Positions 25,960-35,590 of a stretch of 64,000 bases of DNA are shown one piece after another. This DNA comes from an uncultured Schlesneria sp. (lineage in GTDB: Bacteria > Planctomycetota > Planctomycetia > Planctomycetales > Planctomycetaceae), in assembly GCA_903899985.1 (NCBI GenBank), contig CAIULL010000131.1:1-64000 (forward strand), written 5' to 3'. Position 1 is the first letter of the stretch. The number at the start of each line of letters is the position of its first letter. The notes beneath the pieces are model-generated. The model was not told where the DNA came from. It did no database searches and saw nothing but the letters and a program-made list of their open reading frames with translations. The position numbers and the translations under genes are program-made.

Positions 25960-27357
25960 ATGTCCAATCAACAAAGACGCGACGAGTCTGAACCTGGGAC
26001 GCCGCTGCACACGAAGATTTTCATCGGCTTGATCGTCGGTATTGTGGCCGGTCTGGCGGCAAACGCCCTGGGTTCAACGCAAAAAGGAGCCGTGGGTGAT
26101 GCTAACTCCAACGGGCTGACCGATTGGCTCGACACAATGATCTACTGGGCAGAACCGGTCGGCAAGATCTTCCTTCGGCTGATGTTTATGGTCGTCGTGC
26201 CAATGGTTTTCTCGGCATTGGCATTGGCGGTCGTCGAAATTGGCGATCTTCGAAAACTGGGACGAATGGGGCTTAAGACTTTGGGATTCACGGCAATCCT
26301 CTCGTCATGTGCAGTCTTGATCGGTATCGGTCTGGTGGATTTCATGCAGCCCGGCCGGTCGCTCAGCGAAGAACAACGCCAGAATCTTCTCGAAAAATAT
26401 GCCTCTGGCGCTACCGACAAAGTCAATAAAGCGAAAGAGGCAAAAGCCGTTCGTGACACCATTGTCGACCTCTTTCCCGAAAACCCATTACAGGAGATGG
26501 TCGGTGCCGTGGATGGCAGTTCTAAGGGAAATGGTATGCTCGCCGTAATGGTGTTTGCACTCGTCTGCGGTATGGCCATCACCACGAACCCCACCGAAAC
26601 AAAAACGTTCGTCGGTTGGCTTGAAGGTCTGTATGCTATCTCGATGTCAGTGATCGAATTCGCCATGAAGCTGGCCCCATACGGGGCGGGTTGCCTTGTA
26701 TTCGCCCTTTCTGCGCAGCTGGGTTTCGATATTTTGAAGACCCTGCTGTGGTTTGTCATCACGGCTCTTCTTGGCCTCAGCCTGCAATTGTTCGTCGTCT
26801 ATTCAATCGTGGTACTCGCCTTCGCTCGAATGTCACCTTGGAAGTTTTTCTCAAATGTGTCTGAGGCGATGATGGTGGCCTTTGGTACCTCGTCATCCAG
26901 TGCGACGTTGCCTACGGCAATGAACGTCGCCACCAACGAATTGAAACTCCCTTCCCGTGTTTCCAATTTTGTACTGACGGTCGGAGCCACCGGCAATCAG
27001 AATGGAACAGCTCTCTACGAAGGCGTGGTCGTTTTATTTCTGGCACAGGTAATGGGAGTAGATCTCACCGCGAGCCAGCAATTTACAGTAGTACTAATGG
27101 CAATTCTGGCGGGAGTAGGAACAGCCGGTGTTCCAGGCGGTTCATTGCCGCTGATCGTGGTCGTGATGCAGTCAGTTGGAGTTCCCGGTGCTGCGATCGG
27201 CATTATTATGGGTGTTGATCGCGTTTTGGACATGTGCCGGACCGTCGTCAATGTGACCGGTGATCTGGCCATCGCCGTCTGTGTCGCAAAGTCAGAACCC
27301 GTCGATATGATGATAGCCTCTGAGAGCGTCAACGAGACTGTTTCTACGTCCGAATGA
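25960..27357 (+). CDS. Dicarboxylate/amino acid:cation symporter (SDF family)
   Basis: The 465-residue membrane protein resembles DctA/GltP/GltT and should take up C4-dicarboxylates or acidic amino acids with Na+ or H+. Family hallmarks are the serine-rich re-entrant loop FGTSSSSATLPTAMN, the NQNGTALYEG helix (NMDGT in many members, here NQNGT) and AGVGTAGVPGGSLPLI. About eight membrane segments are visible. A 60-residue charged stretch after FMQPG (about 150-205) is usual in this position. ATG 25960 is preceded by AAGGA. The next gene, pdxH, starts 47 bases downstream. Confidence 0.93.
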   Translation: MSNQQRRDESEPGTPLHTKIFIGLIVGIVAGLAANALGSTQKGAVGDANSNGLTDWLDTMIYWAEPVGKIFLRLMFMVVVPMVFSALALAVVEIGDLRKLGRMGLKTLGFTAILSSCAVLIGIGLVDFMQPGRSLSEEQRQNLLEKYASGATDKVNKAKEAKAVRDTIVDLFPENPLQEMVGAVDGSSKGNGMLAVMVFALVCGMAITTNPTETKTFVGWLEGLYAISMSVIEFAMKLAPYGAGCLVFALSAQLGFDILKTLLWFVITALLGLSLQLFVVYSIVVLAFARMSPWKFFSNVSEAMMVAFGTSSSSATLPTAMNVATNELKLPSRVSNFVLTVGATGNQNGTALYEGVVVLFLAQVMGVDLTASQQFTVVLMAILAGVGTAGVPGGSLPLIVVVMQSVGVPGAAIGIIMGVDRVLDMCRTVVNVTGDLAIAVCVAKSEPVDMMIASESVNETVSTSE

Positions 27358-27404
27358 ACGTAGGTAACGGACAACGACAAAACATCTCCGTTTGCGAGAC
27401 CATC

Positions 27405-28043
27405 ATGACTGAAGATTTTGTCCATGCCGACTTCAATCTCGGTACGCTCGATGTTACTGACCTGGCCGCCAACCCGATTCAACAATTCACCAAGTGGTAC
27501 AACGAGGTTCAGGCAGCCGGGGTGTCCGAATACCCTGCGATGACACTCGCGACATGTCCCAACAATGGACGTCCAGCTTCTCGAATCGTTTACTTGCGCG
27601 GATTCGACGAACGCGGCTTTGCATTTTATACCAACTACAATAGTCGTAAAGGTGAAGAACTCGCCCAGAACCCGCTCGCCTCTTTATGCTTCTACTGGAA
27701 AGAGCTTGAGCGACAAGTTCGAATTGAAGGTCGAGTTGATCGAGTTTCAGAAGCAGAATCGGATTCTTATTTTGCGGGTCGACCTCTGAATAACCAACTC
27801 GGTGCCTGGGCTTCATCTCAGAGCGGTCCACTTGAGTCATCTCAGGCACTGTACGCTCGGGTTGAAGAATTCCGACAGCGGTTCGCCGGGGGGCCGATTC
27901 CGCGCCCCGCCCATTGGGGTGGTTATCGACTGGTCCCTGATCGCATCGAGTTTTGGCAGGGTCGCCCGAGCCGATTGCACGATCGATTCGCCTATATCCT
28001 GGTCACCAACGGTAATTGGACCGTGAACCGCATCAATCCTTGA
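27405..28043 (+). CDS. pdxH: Pyridoxamine 5'-phosphate oxidase
   Basis: The 212-residue FMN enzyme oxidises pyridoxamine or pyridoxine 5'-phosphate to pyridoxal 5'-phosphate. Clear family stretches are PAMTLATCPNNGRPASRIVYLRGF, FYTNYNSRKGEELAQNP, LERQVRIEGRVDRV, SYFAGRPLNNQLGAWAS and the C-terminal WGGYRLVPDRIEFWQGRPSRLHDRF, which binds PLP and FMN. The C-terminus ends correctly in VNRINP. The frame is open upstream to 27354, but ATG 27405 matches the family start best. Confidence 0.96.
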   Translation: MTEDFVHADFNLGTLDVTDLAANPIQQFTKWYNEVQAAGVSEYPAMTLATCPNNGRPASRIVYLRGFDERGFAFYTNYNSRKGEELAQNPLASLCFYWKELERQVRIEGRVDRVSEAESDSYFAGRPLNNQLGAWASSQSGPLESSQALYARVEEFRQRFAGGPIPRPAHWGGYRLVPDRIEFWQGRPSRLHDRFAYILVTNGNWTVNRINP

Positions 28044-28158
28044 TCGGCCCTTTCCCTAACGAAAACCGATCTTGAATCGCTTTCGTTGACGTGCAATAGT
28101 CAATGAGCATCGTGCGGTTGAAAGGAATCTGACGTCACCGCTTTCATGGGGAGGAATC

Positions 28159-29688
28159 ATGTTGCGCTCATTGATCTGTCTGACGTTATGTTTTGGAATC
28201 GGAAGCTTCTGCTTTGCGGCAGAACCCGTTAAAGAGCAGAAATCTGGTAAGTCCAAGGTTTCTTCCACTCCGGTTGCTCCTGCTGCGCCCGCTGCTTACT
28301 CTCCCATGCCCCTCGTCGAAGGGATCCCCGCTTCCTCGGCCAACCCCTACAGAGACTCCAATTCCCCCACCGAAAAGCCGACGTACATTAATCCAACTGC
28401 GGCGACACCAGCCTCGAAAAGTTCAGAGCCTCTCAACGCCCCTCCCGTTGATCTGAAACCTGTCCCATTGACCGGCCAGAAGAAATGGGAAGCAATACTG
28501 GCCCAGCCTTCTGAACTGGATTTCGGCGAGCGTCAGACGGTAACAGTGAAAGAACTGCTGGATCAGCTTCGTGAACGTCACCAGCTTTCGTTGCGGTTGG
28601 ACATCCCGACATTGTCCGCTCTTTTAGGGAAAGAAAATGTTATTGGTGAGACGAAGGAACCGACAAAAACGGCTTCATTAATTGCCAAGCGAAATACTCC
28701 CGTTCGAGTTATCAGCGGAAGTCCCACAAAAAAAGCAAAGCTGATTGTGATTTCCGAACCTGATCAAAGTGCCAAGGTGGATTCCGATGACGAGAAACCG
28801 TCTGAAGACGCTCAAGACGAAGGCAAGGATGCTGATTCTAAAATGAAAAATGAGACCGGTGACAAAGAATGCGATGATGACTGCGACGACGACGCAGATC
28901 ATGAAGACAAGTCCAAAGGCGAAGATGATGATGAAAAACCTCAAACCAATATCGTCGAAGAATTCCTCTCGCTCGAAGTCAACATCCAGACGATGTGCCT
29001 GAAGCAGGCGAACGTTTCGACGGTGCTTCGACAGGTGCTTGACGCCATGCCGATTGTGTTTGGAAACGATGTGATGGAAATGCCGTTACCCATCTCTCTC
29101 ACGAATGCCTGTCTGTTGGACTATCTTGTCGAAAACGATGGTTTGCTGATCACCACCCGTATGCAGGCCTTGTCTCACAAGGAGACTCGCGTTTATTCCG
29201 TCAAGCATTTGAGCAACCTGAATCCTGAACAACTCGCCAAGATCGTGCGTCAATCGATCCGTCCCTGGAGCTGGCGATCGCAGATCAACGACCTGGGAGA
29301 CCAGCTTCGCGGTAACGGACATATCCCCTCCGAAATGGTCAAATCAATCGTCGTAACAGGAGTCCAACTGGCGGCAGCCCAATCCGGCGCGACAGTCAGC
29401 ATCTCAGATAACGTCACCATCGCCAATAACGACGAATCACCCGAATCCCCCAGCCCGTCAGAGAAATCGAAAAAGTCGGAAGCGGAAGAATTGGATGCTC
29501 TCGGATACGCCACCGTCAATGGTCTGGTAGCGCTGGCTCATGCAACGGTCTTAAGTCTTGAAATGGTCCATCACGCCGATTTCCCAACAGGTACGATTTT
29601 TACGCTTCCGGGAAAATTAATTGTGACCCAGTCTCAGGCCACCCATCGGGAAATTGCGGATTTGCTCAAGCAATTGTCGGAAGACTAA
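28159..29688 (+). CDS. Secreted protein with an acidic middle region, unknown function
   Basis: The 509-residue protein has a signal peptide (LICLTLCFGIGSFCFAAEP, cleavage about residue 22) and a strong GGGGAGGAA site before ATG 28159. Residues 25-110 are Pro/Ala/Ser-rich. A folded segment around 120-155 (TVKELLDQLRERHQLSLRLDI) resembles the short STN/secretin-N-like units of planctomycete proteins. Residues about 205-260 are almost wholly Asp, Glu and Lys. A second folded part (about 265-400) repeats the STN-like theme (MCLKQANVSTVLRQVLDAMPIVF, ARVYSVKHL-type). The product is likely periplasmic. No enzyme motif is seen. Confidence 0.75.
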   Translation: MLRSLICLTLCFGIGSFCFAAEPVKEQKSGKSKVSSTPVAPAAPAAYSPMPLVEGIPASSANPYRDSNSPTEKPTYINPTAATPASKSSEPLNAPPVDLKPVPLTGQKKWEAILAQPSELDFGERQTVTVKELLDQLRERHQLSLRLDIPTLSALLGKENVIGETKEPTKTASLIAKRNTPVRVISGSPTKKAKLIVISEPDQSAKVDSDDEKPSEDAQDEGKDADSKMKNETGDKECDDDCDDDADHEDKSKGEDDDEKPQTNIVEEFLSLEVNIQTMCLKQANVSTVLRQVLDAMPIVFGNDVMEMPLPISLTNACLLDYLVENDGLLITTRMQALSHKETRVYSVKHLSNLNPEQLAKIVRQSIRPWSWRSQINDLGDQLRGNGHIPSEMVKSIVVTGVQLAAAQSGATVSISDNVTIANNDESPESPSPSEKSKKSEAEELDALGYATVNGLVALAHATVLSLEMVHHADFPTGTIFTLPGKLIVTQSQATHREIADLLKQLSED

Positions 29689-29838
29689 GCCATTGGCAAT
29701 CTTATGAATCAAGATGCCGCTGCCTGAACGTCCTCGATCATGCAGTGCGCTCTTATCTATTGTCTACTTTCATTTCTCTACCATCTACTCTCTAAATCCG
29801 GGGTTGCCGTACTTTTTAAGATCGAGTACAGACCTCAC

Positions 29839-31209
29839 ATGAGGTACCTCGCAAACGACGCCCAGTTCGACTCAAACCCGGCGCCCGGCGTCGTGGTCAA
29901 GGTCGCTATTTCACTGGCGCTCTGTTTTTCGCAGGGTTGTGCCACAACTCGAATGATGATTCAATCGCCCACGGCGGCGGGTTTGAAGCCCGCTGAACTG
30001 GTCGATACCACCGCGTATGGCCCTGACGGAACACCCCCAATGGTGTTTCGCCAGTTGTTTGCCCAGGGTGAACGAGTTCGTGCTTCGCAACGACCCGAAG
30101 TCATCCCCCCTAAACGATCTGCCCTGGTCCTTTCCGGCGGCGGATCTTACGGAGCATACTCGGCCGGAATCCTGTGTGGATGGACCGAAGCCGGAAATCG
30201 CCCTCAATTTGACGTTGTTACCGGCGTCAGTACGGGAGCACTGATTGCTGTTTTCGCCTTTCTTGGCTCCGATTACGACGCGGAACTCTGCCGAAATTAT
30301 ACCACGCTTAGATCATCTGATATCTACCGCAGGAAGCATCTTCCCTGGGCACTTTTGTCGGATTCTCTTAACGATAGCGAGCCGTTGCATCGGCAGATCC
30401 ATTCGGCCATCACACCGGAGGTGGTTGAGAGGATTGCTGAAGCTCATGCATGTGGACGTCGACTGTATGTCGGCACCACCGACCTTGATGGTCGCCGACC
30501 TGTGGTTTGGGATCTGGGCGCCATCGCCGCGTCCGGAAAGCCTGATAGTCGCCAGCTAATTTGTAAAGTTCTTCTGGCCTCGGCAGCAATTCCCGGCTTC
30601 TTCCCGACAGTCGAAATTCCGGTCGTGGTCGATGGCAGGAAATATATCGAACGGCACGTTGATGGAGGGCTGACCCAGCCGCTATTCTTTCGTCCGCCAT
30701 ATATCCCTCCCGAACAGCGTTCTGCCGCAACCTTGTCCGAGCTATTGTACGGTTCGGATGAATACGTCATCGTCGCCGGCAAGCTGTACGCCGATCCCCA
30801 GCCGGTTCCAACTCGGGTCATTAGTATCGTTGGCGAAAGCGTTTCAACATTTCTTTATGCCCAGACTCGCGACTCGCTCGTCAAGCTTTACATGCAAAGC
30901 CTGCTGACAGGAATGCAGTACCATCTTGCAGCCCTTCCAAATGATTTTGATGCTCCAATGTCAGGAGCGGACTTCGATCCGGTCGCCATGCGACACATGT
31001 TTGACGAAGGACGGCGTCAGGTCCTTGCTGGAACAGCCTGGAGACATACTCCGCCAGGTGTCGGCAGCGGAGAAGAATTACTTCAACGAGCCGGTACAAC
31101 ACTGACCGTCGTACCCCACGCTCCACAAGCAATGCCGAGCATGACACAGCCCGCCGATGAATCCTCGTCGGAACTGGAATTCGATATTCCGCCTTCACCC
31201 TTCGACTAG
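29839..31209 (+). CDS. Patatin-like phospholipase, predicted lipoprotein
   Basis: The 456-residue protein begins with a signal sequence ending in CFSQGC (Cys34), a plausible lipobox although not canonical. The patatin domain follows, with oxyanion loop SGGGSYGAY (about 99-107), nucleophile Ser131 in GVSTG and catalytic Asp in HVDGG (about residue 275). This Ser-Asp dyad hydrolyses acyl ester bonds of lipids. The C-terminal 60 residues are Pro/Ser-rich. The frame is open upstream to 29740, but that part lacks coding character. The gene is convergent with the WD40-cytochrome gene across a perfect inverted repeat. Confidence 0.87.
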   Translation: MRYLANDAQFDSNPAPGVVVKVAISLALCFSQGCATTRMMIQSPTAAGLKPAELVDTTAYGPDGTPPMVFRQLFAQGERVRASQRPEVIPPKRSALVLSGGGSYGAYSAGILCGWTEAGNRPQFDVVTGVSTGALIAVFAFLGSDYDAELCRNYTTLRSSDIYRRKHLPWALLSDSLNDSEPLHRQIHSAITPEVVERIAEAHACGRRLYVGTTDLDGRRPVVWDLGAIAASGKPDSRQLICKVLLASAAIPGFFPTVEIPVVVDGRKYIERHVDGGLTQPLFFRPPYIPPEQRSAATLSELLYGSDEYVIVAGKLYADPQPVPTRVISIVGESVSTFLYAQTRDSLVKLYMQSLLTGMQYHLAALPNDFDAPMSGADFDPVAMRHMFDEGRRQVLAGTAWRHTPPGVGSGEELLQRAGTTLTVVPHAPQAMPSMTQPADESSSELEFDIPPSPFD

Positions 31210-31395
31210 CATTTCAATCGTAAGCGTGAATTGTTACTGATCGGTCACGCATCTGAGCGATGCTCTCAACAAAACTTATCGCCGCTGCCGGGCCAAGTTC
31301 CCAGATTCTTTTGACGATCTCAAACAAACTTCCAAGTAAATAAAAAAAGTTGGCAGAAGTTATCGCTAACTTCCATTTTCATAGGTTTTGCAAAG

Positions 31396-31442
31396 GCTTA
31401 CTTTTCGTTCACAAAACGGCAGTTTGGGAACGAAAAGTAAGC
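31396..31442. terminator. Perfect 15-bp inverted repeat between convergent genes
   Basis: gcttacttttcgttc at 31396-31410 and gaacgaaaagtaagc at 31428-31442 are exact reverse complements around a 17-base loop. It lies between the stops of the convergent patatin and WD40-cytochrome genes and probably ends both transcripts. It lacks the usual T run on either side. Confidence 0.6.
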
Positions 31443-31450
31443 GTGATGGT

Positions 31451-33376
31451 TCACTTGGCGGCGACAGGTTGTGCGAGTCCTGGTGCCGCGATGAATTTAA
31501 TGAGTTCTTTGCCATCATCGTAATTCCAGATCCTGACCTGGCCGTCGTGGCTGCCGCTGGCGACGCGTTTCGATGCGGCGTGGTAGCTGGCGGCGTAGAC
31601 CCAGTCTTCGTGTGGGCCGAACTGCTTTATTTGAGCGCCGTTGGTCAAGTTGTGCTGGCGGGCGAACTTGTCGGCACTGCCGCTGAAGGCGGTTCCGTCT
31701 CCCTGCATGGTGATCCGAAAGACCTCACCACCCAAGGCGATTTCGCGAGCTTGTTTTGCATCGGCACTGGCCCAGACACGGATTCGGTTGTCACGTCCGC
31801 TGCTTGCCACATTGGCACCGTCCGGAAGGAAGCCGACGCCAAAGACCGGCTGGGCGTGCCCGTTAAATGTTGACTGAGATTCCCCAGAAGTACTGTCAAA
31901 TACTTTACATGTTTTATCACGACTTGCGGTTGCAATTTTTTTACCATCAGGAGACCAGGCGACGTCCATGACCCAGTCGGCGTGATCTTCAATCAGTTTT
32001 TGGAGTTGTCGAGTTGCCACATCAAACAATCGTACCGATCGATCGGCACATGCTGCGGCGAGTCGAGTTCCATCAGGACTGAATGCGACGGAGAAGACTT
32101 CGTCATCAGTGGTGAACAGGTCTGCCAATAAAGCTCCGTCAGCGACATTGAACAATTTAACCTCACCCAGCTGGCCCGGCGTTCCAGCGGCGACTGCCAG
32201 GACGGACCCATCTGCAGAAAACTCGAAGTCATGTGGACGCTCGGCGAGATTTTTGATTCGGCGAACAAGCTGGCCATCGGCCGGGTTCCAAAGCAGAACT
32301 TCGCGGTATCCGGACGTGGCCAGCAGGTTTCCGTCGGGACTGAATGCAAGCGCCATCACGGGGACAGAGACTCGATACGACTCAGGAGGCATCGGCTGAA
32401 CCAGTTTTGGAATAATCGTGATCAGTGTTGCCGTTGCCGCGACGCCGGCATCCAGGCGGGCACCGGTCTCCACCCATTTTTTGATAATCGCAATTTGTTC
32501 AGGGAGCAAAGGGTCAGCGTCTTTGGGCATCGAATGGTCTTCAATCATTGTTTGCAACAACGATTCAGCCGGCTTACCTGCCACAACAGAAGGGCCGCTT
32601 TCGCCACCCTTCATCATGTTGGCATAATTTTCCATATTCAGCCGCCCCTTGGCGGTGCGGGCGTTGTGACAGGCGAGGCATCGTTGAGAAAAGATTGGCG
32701 CCACCTGATGTGCAAACGACACCAGCCGTCCCGTGGCCACGAGACTTTTTTCCAGGTCAATCTGGCGGGCAACTGCTTCTTTGCTGAGTGCGGCGAAGGT
32801 CGCCTCCGCTGCTTGCAGTTCAGCCTGGAACGCGGCGACAGCTGCTTCAGCCGCCTTGATTTTTACAGGTTGCTCGGCGATCAGTTTGCGAGCGGCTGCT
32901 AATCCTTCTTCAACAGGTTGAATTGCTTTGAGTGCGTCTTCAAGAGCTTTTGTAGAGGCGACCAGTTTTTCGGCAGCGGCTTTTGATTTGTCGGCTTCTG
33001 CCTGTTCGGTCTCTTTACCCTTGGCGTCAACAGCGGCTTTTGCGGCGGCGACGGATTCTGTTTCCGCCTTCGTTCGTTCTTCGACCGCCTTCTTGATCGC
33101 CTCCTGCAATTTGGGGAGTTTTCCTTCGGAGTCTTTAACGCTCGCTTCCGCCTTATTCTGTTCGACTCGCAATGTCGCGACTGCTGCCGCTCGTTCTTTG
33201 GCTATCGTTCGCGCTGCAACAACGGCAGGCTCACCAGCGACTTTGCGAGCCGCCGCCTCATCGGCCAGCTTCTGTTGTTCAGCGATCTTCTGATCAAGAT
33301 TCTCTTGAGCCAGAACCTGAGTAGCCAGAATCAGTAACAATGAATTCACAAACAGTATGTTGGTTAAACGCTGCAT
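31451..33376 (-). CDS. WD40-repeat protein with cytochrome c and coiled-coil domains
   Basis: The 641-residue secreted protein has a signal peptide (ILFVNSLLLILATQVLA). A long Ala/Glu/Lys-rich helical, probably coiled-coil region follows (about 25-215). Next is a planctomycete-type cytochrome c domain with one haem site CLACH (about 233-237) and a likely distal Met in HSMPKDADPLL (about 285). A WD40 propeller forms the rest (about 330-635), with blades such as VMALAFSPDGNLLATSG and VMDVAWSPDGKKIATASRDKT. Planctomycetes encode many such proteins; electron transfer or surface scaffolding has been proposed. Start ATG 33376 lies inside a frame open to 33424 and begins the signal peptide. Confidence 0.88.
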   Translation of the reverse strand: MQRLTNILFVNSLLLILATQVLAQENLDQKIAEQQKLADEAAARKVAGEPAVVAARTIAKERAAAVATLRVEQNKAEASVKDSEGKLPKLQEAIKKAVEERTKAETESVAAAKAAVDAKGKETEQAEADKSKAAAEKLVASTKALEDALKAIQPVEEGLAAARKLIAEQPVKIKAAEAAVAAFQAELQAAEATFAALSKEAVARQIDLEKSLVATGRLVSFAHQVAPIFSQRCLACHNARTAKGRLNMENYANMMKGGESGPSVVAGKPAESLLQTMIEDHSMPKDADPLLPEQIAIIKKWVETGARLDAGVAATATLITIIPKLVQPMPPESYRVSVPVMALAFSPDGNLLATSGYREVLLWNPADGQLVRRIKNLAERPHDFEFSADGSVLAVAAGTPGQLGEVKLFNVADGALLADLFTTDDEVFSVAFSPDGTRLAAACADRSVRLFDVATRQLQKLIEDHADWVMDVAWSPDGKKIATASRDKTCKVFDSTSGESQSTFNGHAQPVFGVGFLPDGANVASSGRDNRIRVWASADAKQAREIALGGEVFRITMQGDGTAFSGSADKFARQHNLTNGAQIKQFGPHEDWVYAASYHAASKRVASGSHDGQVRIWNYDDGKELIKFIAAPGLAQPVAAK

Positions 33377-34035
33377 GGAGGAGCGATCCTTAATCATGAA
33401 TCTTGATGATGCTCGACAGGTCACGGATCAGGAACATCCGAAACGGTCTTATTGCAAGGTGGGAGGAAATCAGGCAGGTTCGGTCAAAACGCCAGGATCA
33501 GCATCGCCCGATATGAGGCCGATGTCAAGCGGTTATACGTTTTGACCTTGATTCGGACGCTTGTTTTCAGACCGGGAATGCGATCGATGATGACGAGCTG
33601 ACAACCGAACGACGTTGAAGTGACGTGACAATCCGTCATGTGTGACGACCGGACGTGAATGCGTTACTCGGAGGGCCATGTTGCAAATCGGCAGAAACTG
33701 CGTCTTTTCGAAGAGGTTGAAATATTCGACGACATCGTTTCATGCAACATCCCACGACTGATTATTGCTTTCTTAATCTCGGGTAAATACGCGAAGAAAA
33801 CATGGCGGCTTTGCAGAGTCGATGGTTGAGACTGCGGACGGTTCCGGTTTCGGTCATGGGGCTAAGGTCTGTGGCCGATACGAAAAAGAAAAGTGTCGAA
33901 AACGGATATTAATCCTGTCGACTTCAATTCCTGTTGATCGAACCGTCTCAGAACGAGGCAACGTTGACTATACCGGTACGAAGACGAACTTGGTGCTGAG
34001 AATCTCGGAAACCGAACTGTTTTGAAAGCTTGCAG
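33377..34035. other. Intergenic stretch between divergent genes
   Basis: About 660 bases separate the WD40-cytochrome gene (minus) from the AAA ATPase gene (plus), so promoters for both should lie here. A short open frame at 33822-34025 has no family resemblance or good start. I find no clear RNA, repeat or terminator. Confidence 0.5.
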
Positions 34036-35508
34036 ATGCCCTCAACCGAGTCGTTTCGAAGTCAAGCTGAATCCACGAACGGACATATTGCAGACGGGTC
34101 TCATATGAATGAACTTATGACAGTCAACTCGTCCATCGTGAACGTGGAAGAACTTCCTTCGATCGCCTGGAAAGAGGCGAATGCTCCTGTTCAAGCTCCC
34201 CCTGCTCCGGCACCCCGCAGCCCGCGCACATTGTCAGAAACAGGAATTTCCCTGGGCCATCTGACCGACCTGCTTCTTAAAACTCTTTACGTCCATGGGG
34301 TTTTGCAGGGAAACGATCTGGCTCGGATGACTCGATTGCCATCCAGGGTTATTGAAGAATCATTGCGGAAGCTCAGGGAGCAAATGCTGCTGGAGGTCAG
34401 TCTGGCCGATGTTTTCGGTCGTATTGGAAATCGTTACGAGTTAACCGAGAAGGGTTATGCTCGCGCGAAAGAGGCGGTTGAAGCCTGTCGTTATGTGGGG
34501 CCTGCGCCAGTTTCTCTCGAGCAATATCTTGAACATTGTCAGCTTCAACGTGTGACGGGAACACAATGCAATCCTCTGGCTCTTCGTGCCGCATTCCATG
34601 ATTACGTCATGCGGCCTTCCATGCTGAGTGAGTTGGGCCCCGCAATCTGCAGCGGCAAATCCATTTTGTTGTATGGTCCGCCCGGTAACGGAAAGACGGT
34701 CATTGCAAAAGGGTTGGGCCGGTTTTTGAGTCTGTTCTGTGGCGAGATTTACGTTCCTTACGCAATCATGGCCGAGAACTGCATCATCACACTGTTCGAT
34801 CCGGGTGTCCATCAGACGACCGACGACGAGGATTTGTCTCAACGCGGAATGTCATCTTCAAGCGAATCGTCCAGACAAACCGTCAACGAAGGTCCCGTGG
34901 ATCTGCGATGGCGACGGATTAAACGCCCCGTTGTGATCACGGGGAGCGAACTGACTCTCGACCTGCTCGAATTGAAATACAACAAGATGGCAAACTTTTA
35001 CAACGCGCCATTGCACATCAAAGCAAACGGAGGTGTGTTTTTCGTTGACGATCTCGGTCGGCAAGCGATTCGAACAAGCGATTTGCTTAACCGCTGGAGT
35101 GTTCCGCTTGAAGAAGGCGTTGATTATCTGACGCTCGTGACTGGTCGGAAGTGTGCACTTCCGATCGAACAGCTGACAATCTTCGCGACGAATCTCCATC
35201 CCCGGGAGATTTCCGACAGTGCGTTCATGCGTCGGATTAAACACAAACTACCGATCAATCCTCCGTCGCAAGAACTGTTTGCCGTGATCTTCCATCACGC
35301 TTGCCGACAGCGCGAGATTCCGTACGACGAATCGATTGTCAACTTTCTCTTTGAGAACTATTACGACAAAGGTCGGACACCGCGAGCGAGCGACCCTCGG
35401 GATCTGCTCGAAGTCGCCCGGTCGATTTGTCGATTCAGCGAAATGCCCGTTGAGCTCACTGAAGATTTAATTGACGAGTGTGCTCGACGATTCTTCGAAG
35501 CACTATAA
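34036..35508 (+). CDS. AAA-type ATPase with an N-terminal winged-helix-like domain
   Basis: The 490-residue protein has a Pro/Ala-rich N-terminus (about 45-65). A winged-helix-like domain follows at about 70-150 (LTDLLLKTLYVHGVLQGNDLARMTRLP, then LREQMLLEV and RYELTEKGYARA). The ATPase has Walker A GPPGNGKT at 214-221 and a Walker B-like FFVDDLGRQ around 336-343, with Asp-Asp rather than Asp-Glu. A possible sensor is IFATNLHP. About 40 residues between these motifs are polar and Ser-rich. No signal peptide is seen. I do not know the target. Its stop lies 83 bases before the next gene's start. Start ATG 34036 is uncertain; ATG 34105 is an alternative. Confidence 0.8.
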   Translation: MPSTESFRSQAESTNGHIADGSHMNELMTVNSSIVNVEELPSIAWKEANAPVQAPPAPAPRSPRTLSETGISLGHLTDLLLKTLYVHGVLQGNDLARMTRLPSRVIEESLRKLREQMLLEVSLADVFGRIGNRYELTEKGYARAKEAVEACRYVGPAPVSLEQYLEHCQLQRVTGTQCNPLALRAAFHDYVMRPSMLSELGPAICSGKSILLYGPPGNGKTVIAKGLGRFLSLFCGEIYVPYAIMAENCIITLFDPGVHQTTDDEDLSQRGMSSSSESSRQTVNEGPVDLRWRRIKRPVVITGSELTLDLLELKYNKMANFYNAPLHIKANGGVFFVDDLGRQAIRTSDLLNRWSVPLEEGVDYLTLVTGRKCALPIEQLTIFATNLHPREISDSAFMRRIKHKLPINPPSQELFAVIFHHACRQREIPYDESIVNFLFENYYDKGRTPRASDPRDLLEVARSICRFSEMPVELTEDLIDECARRFFEAL

Positions 35509-35590
35509 CCCTTGCTTGATCGTTGCGGTGGTCGCTGCTTACAACGGTTTCGTTCGTAATGTGACTTCGCAACGAAACGAGGGTAATGGC

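Noticed and set aside
33822-34025. A 67-codon open frame before the AAA ATPase gene
   Set aside because: No ribosome-binding site, no family resemblance and charged, irregular composition.
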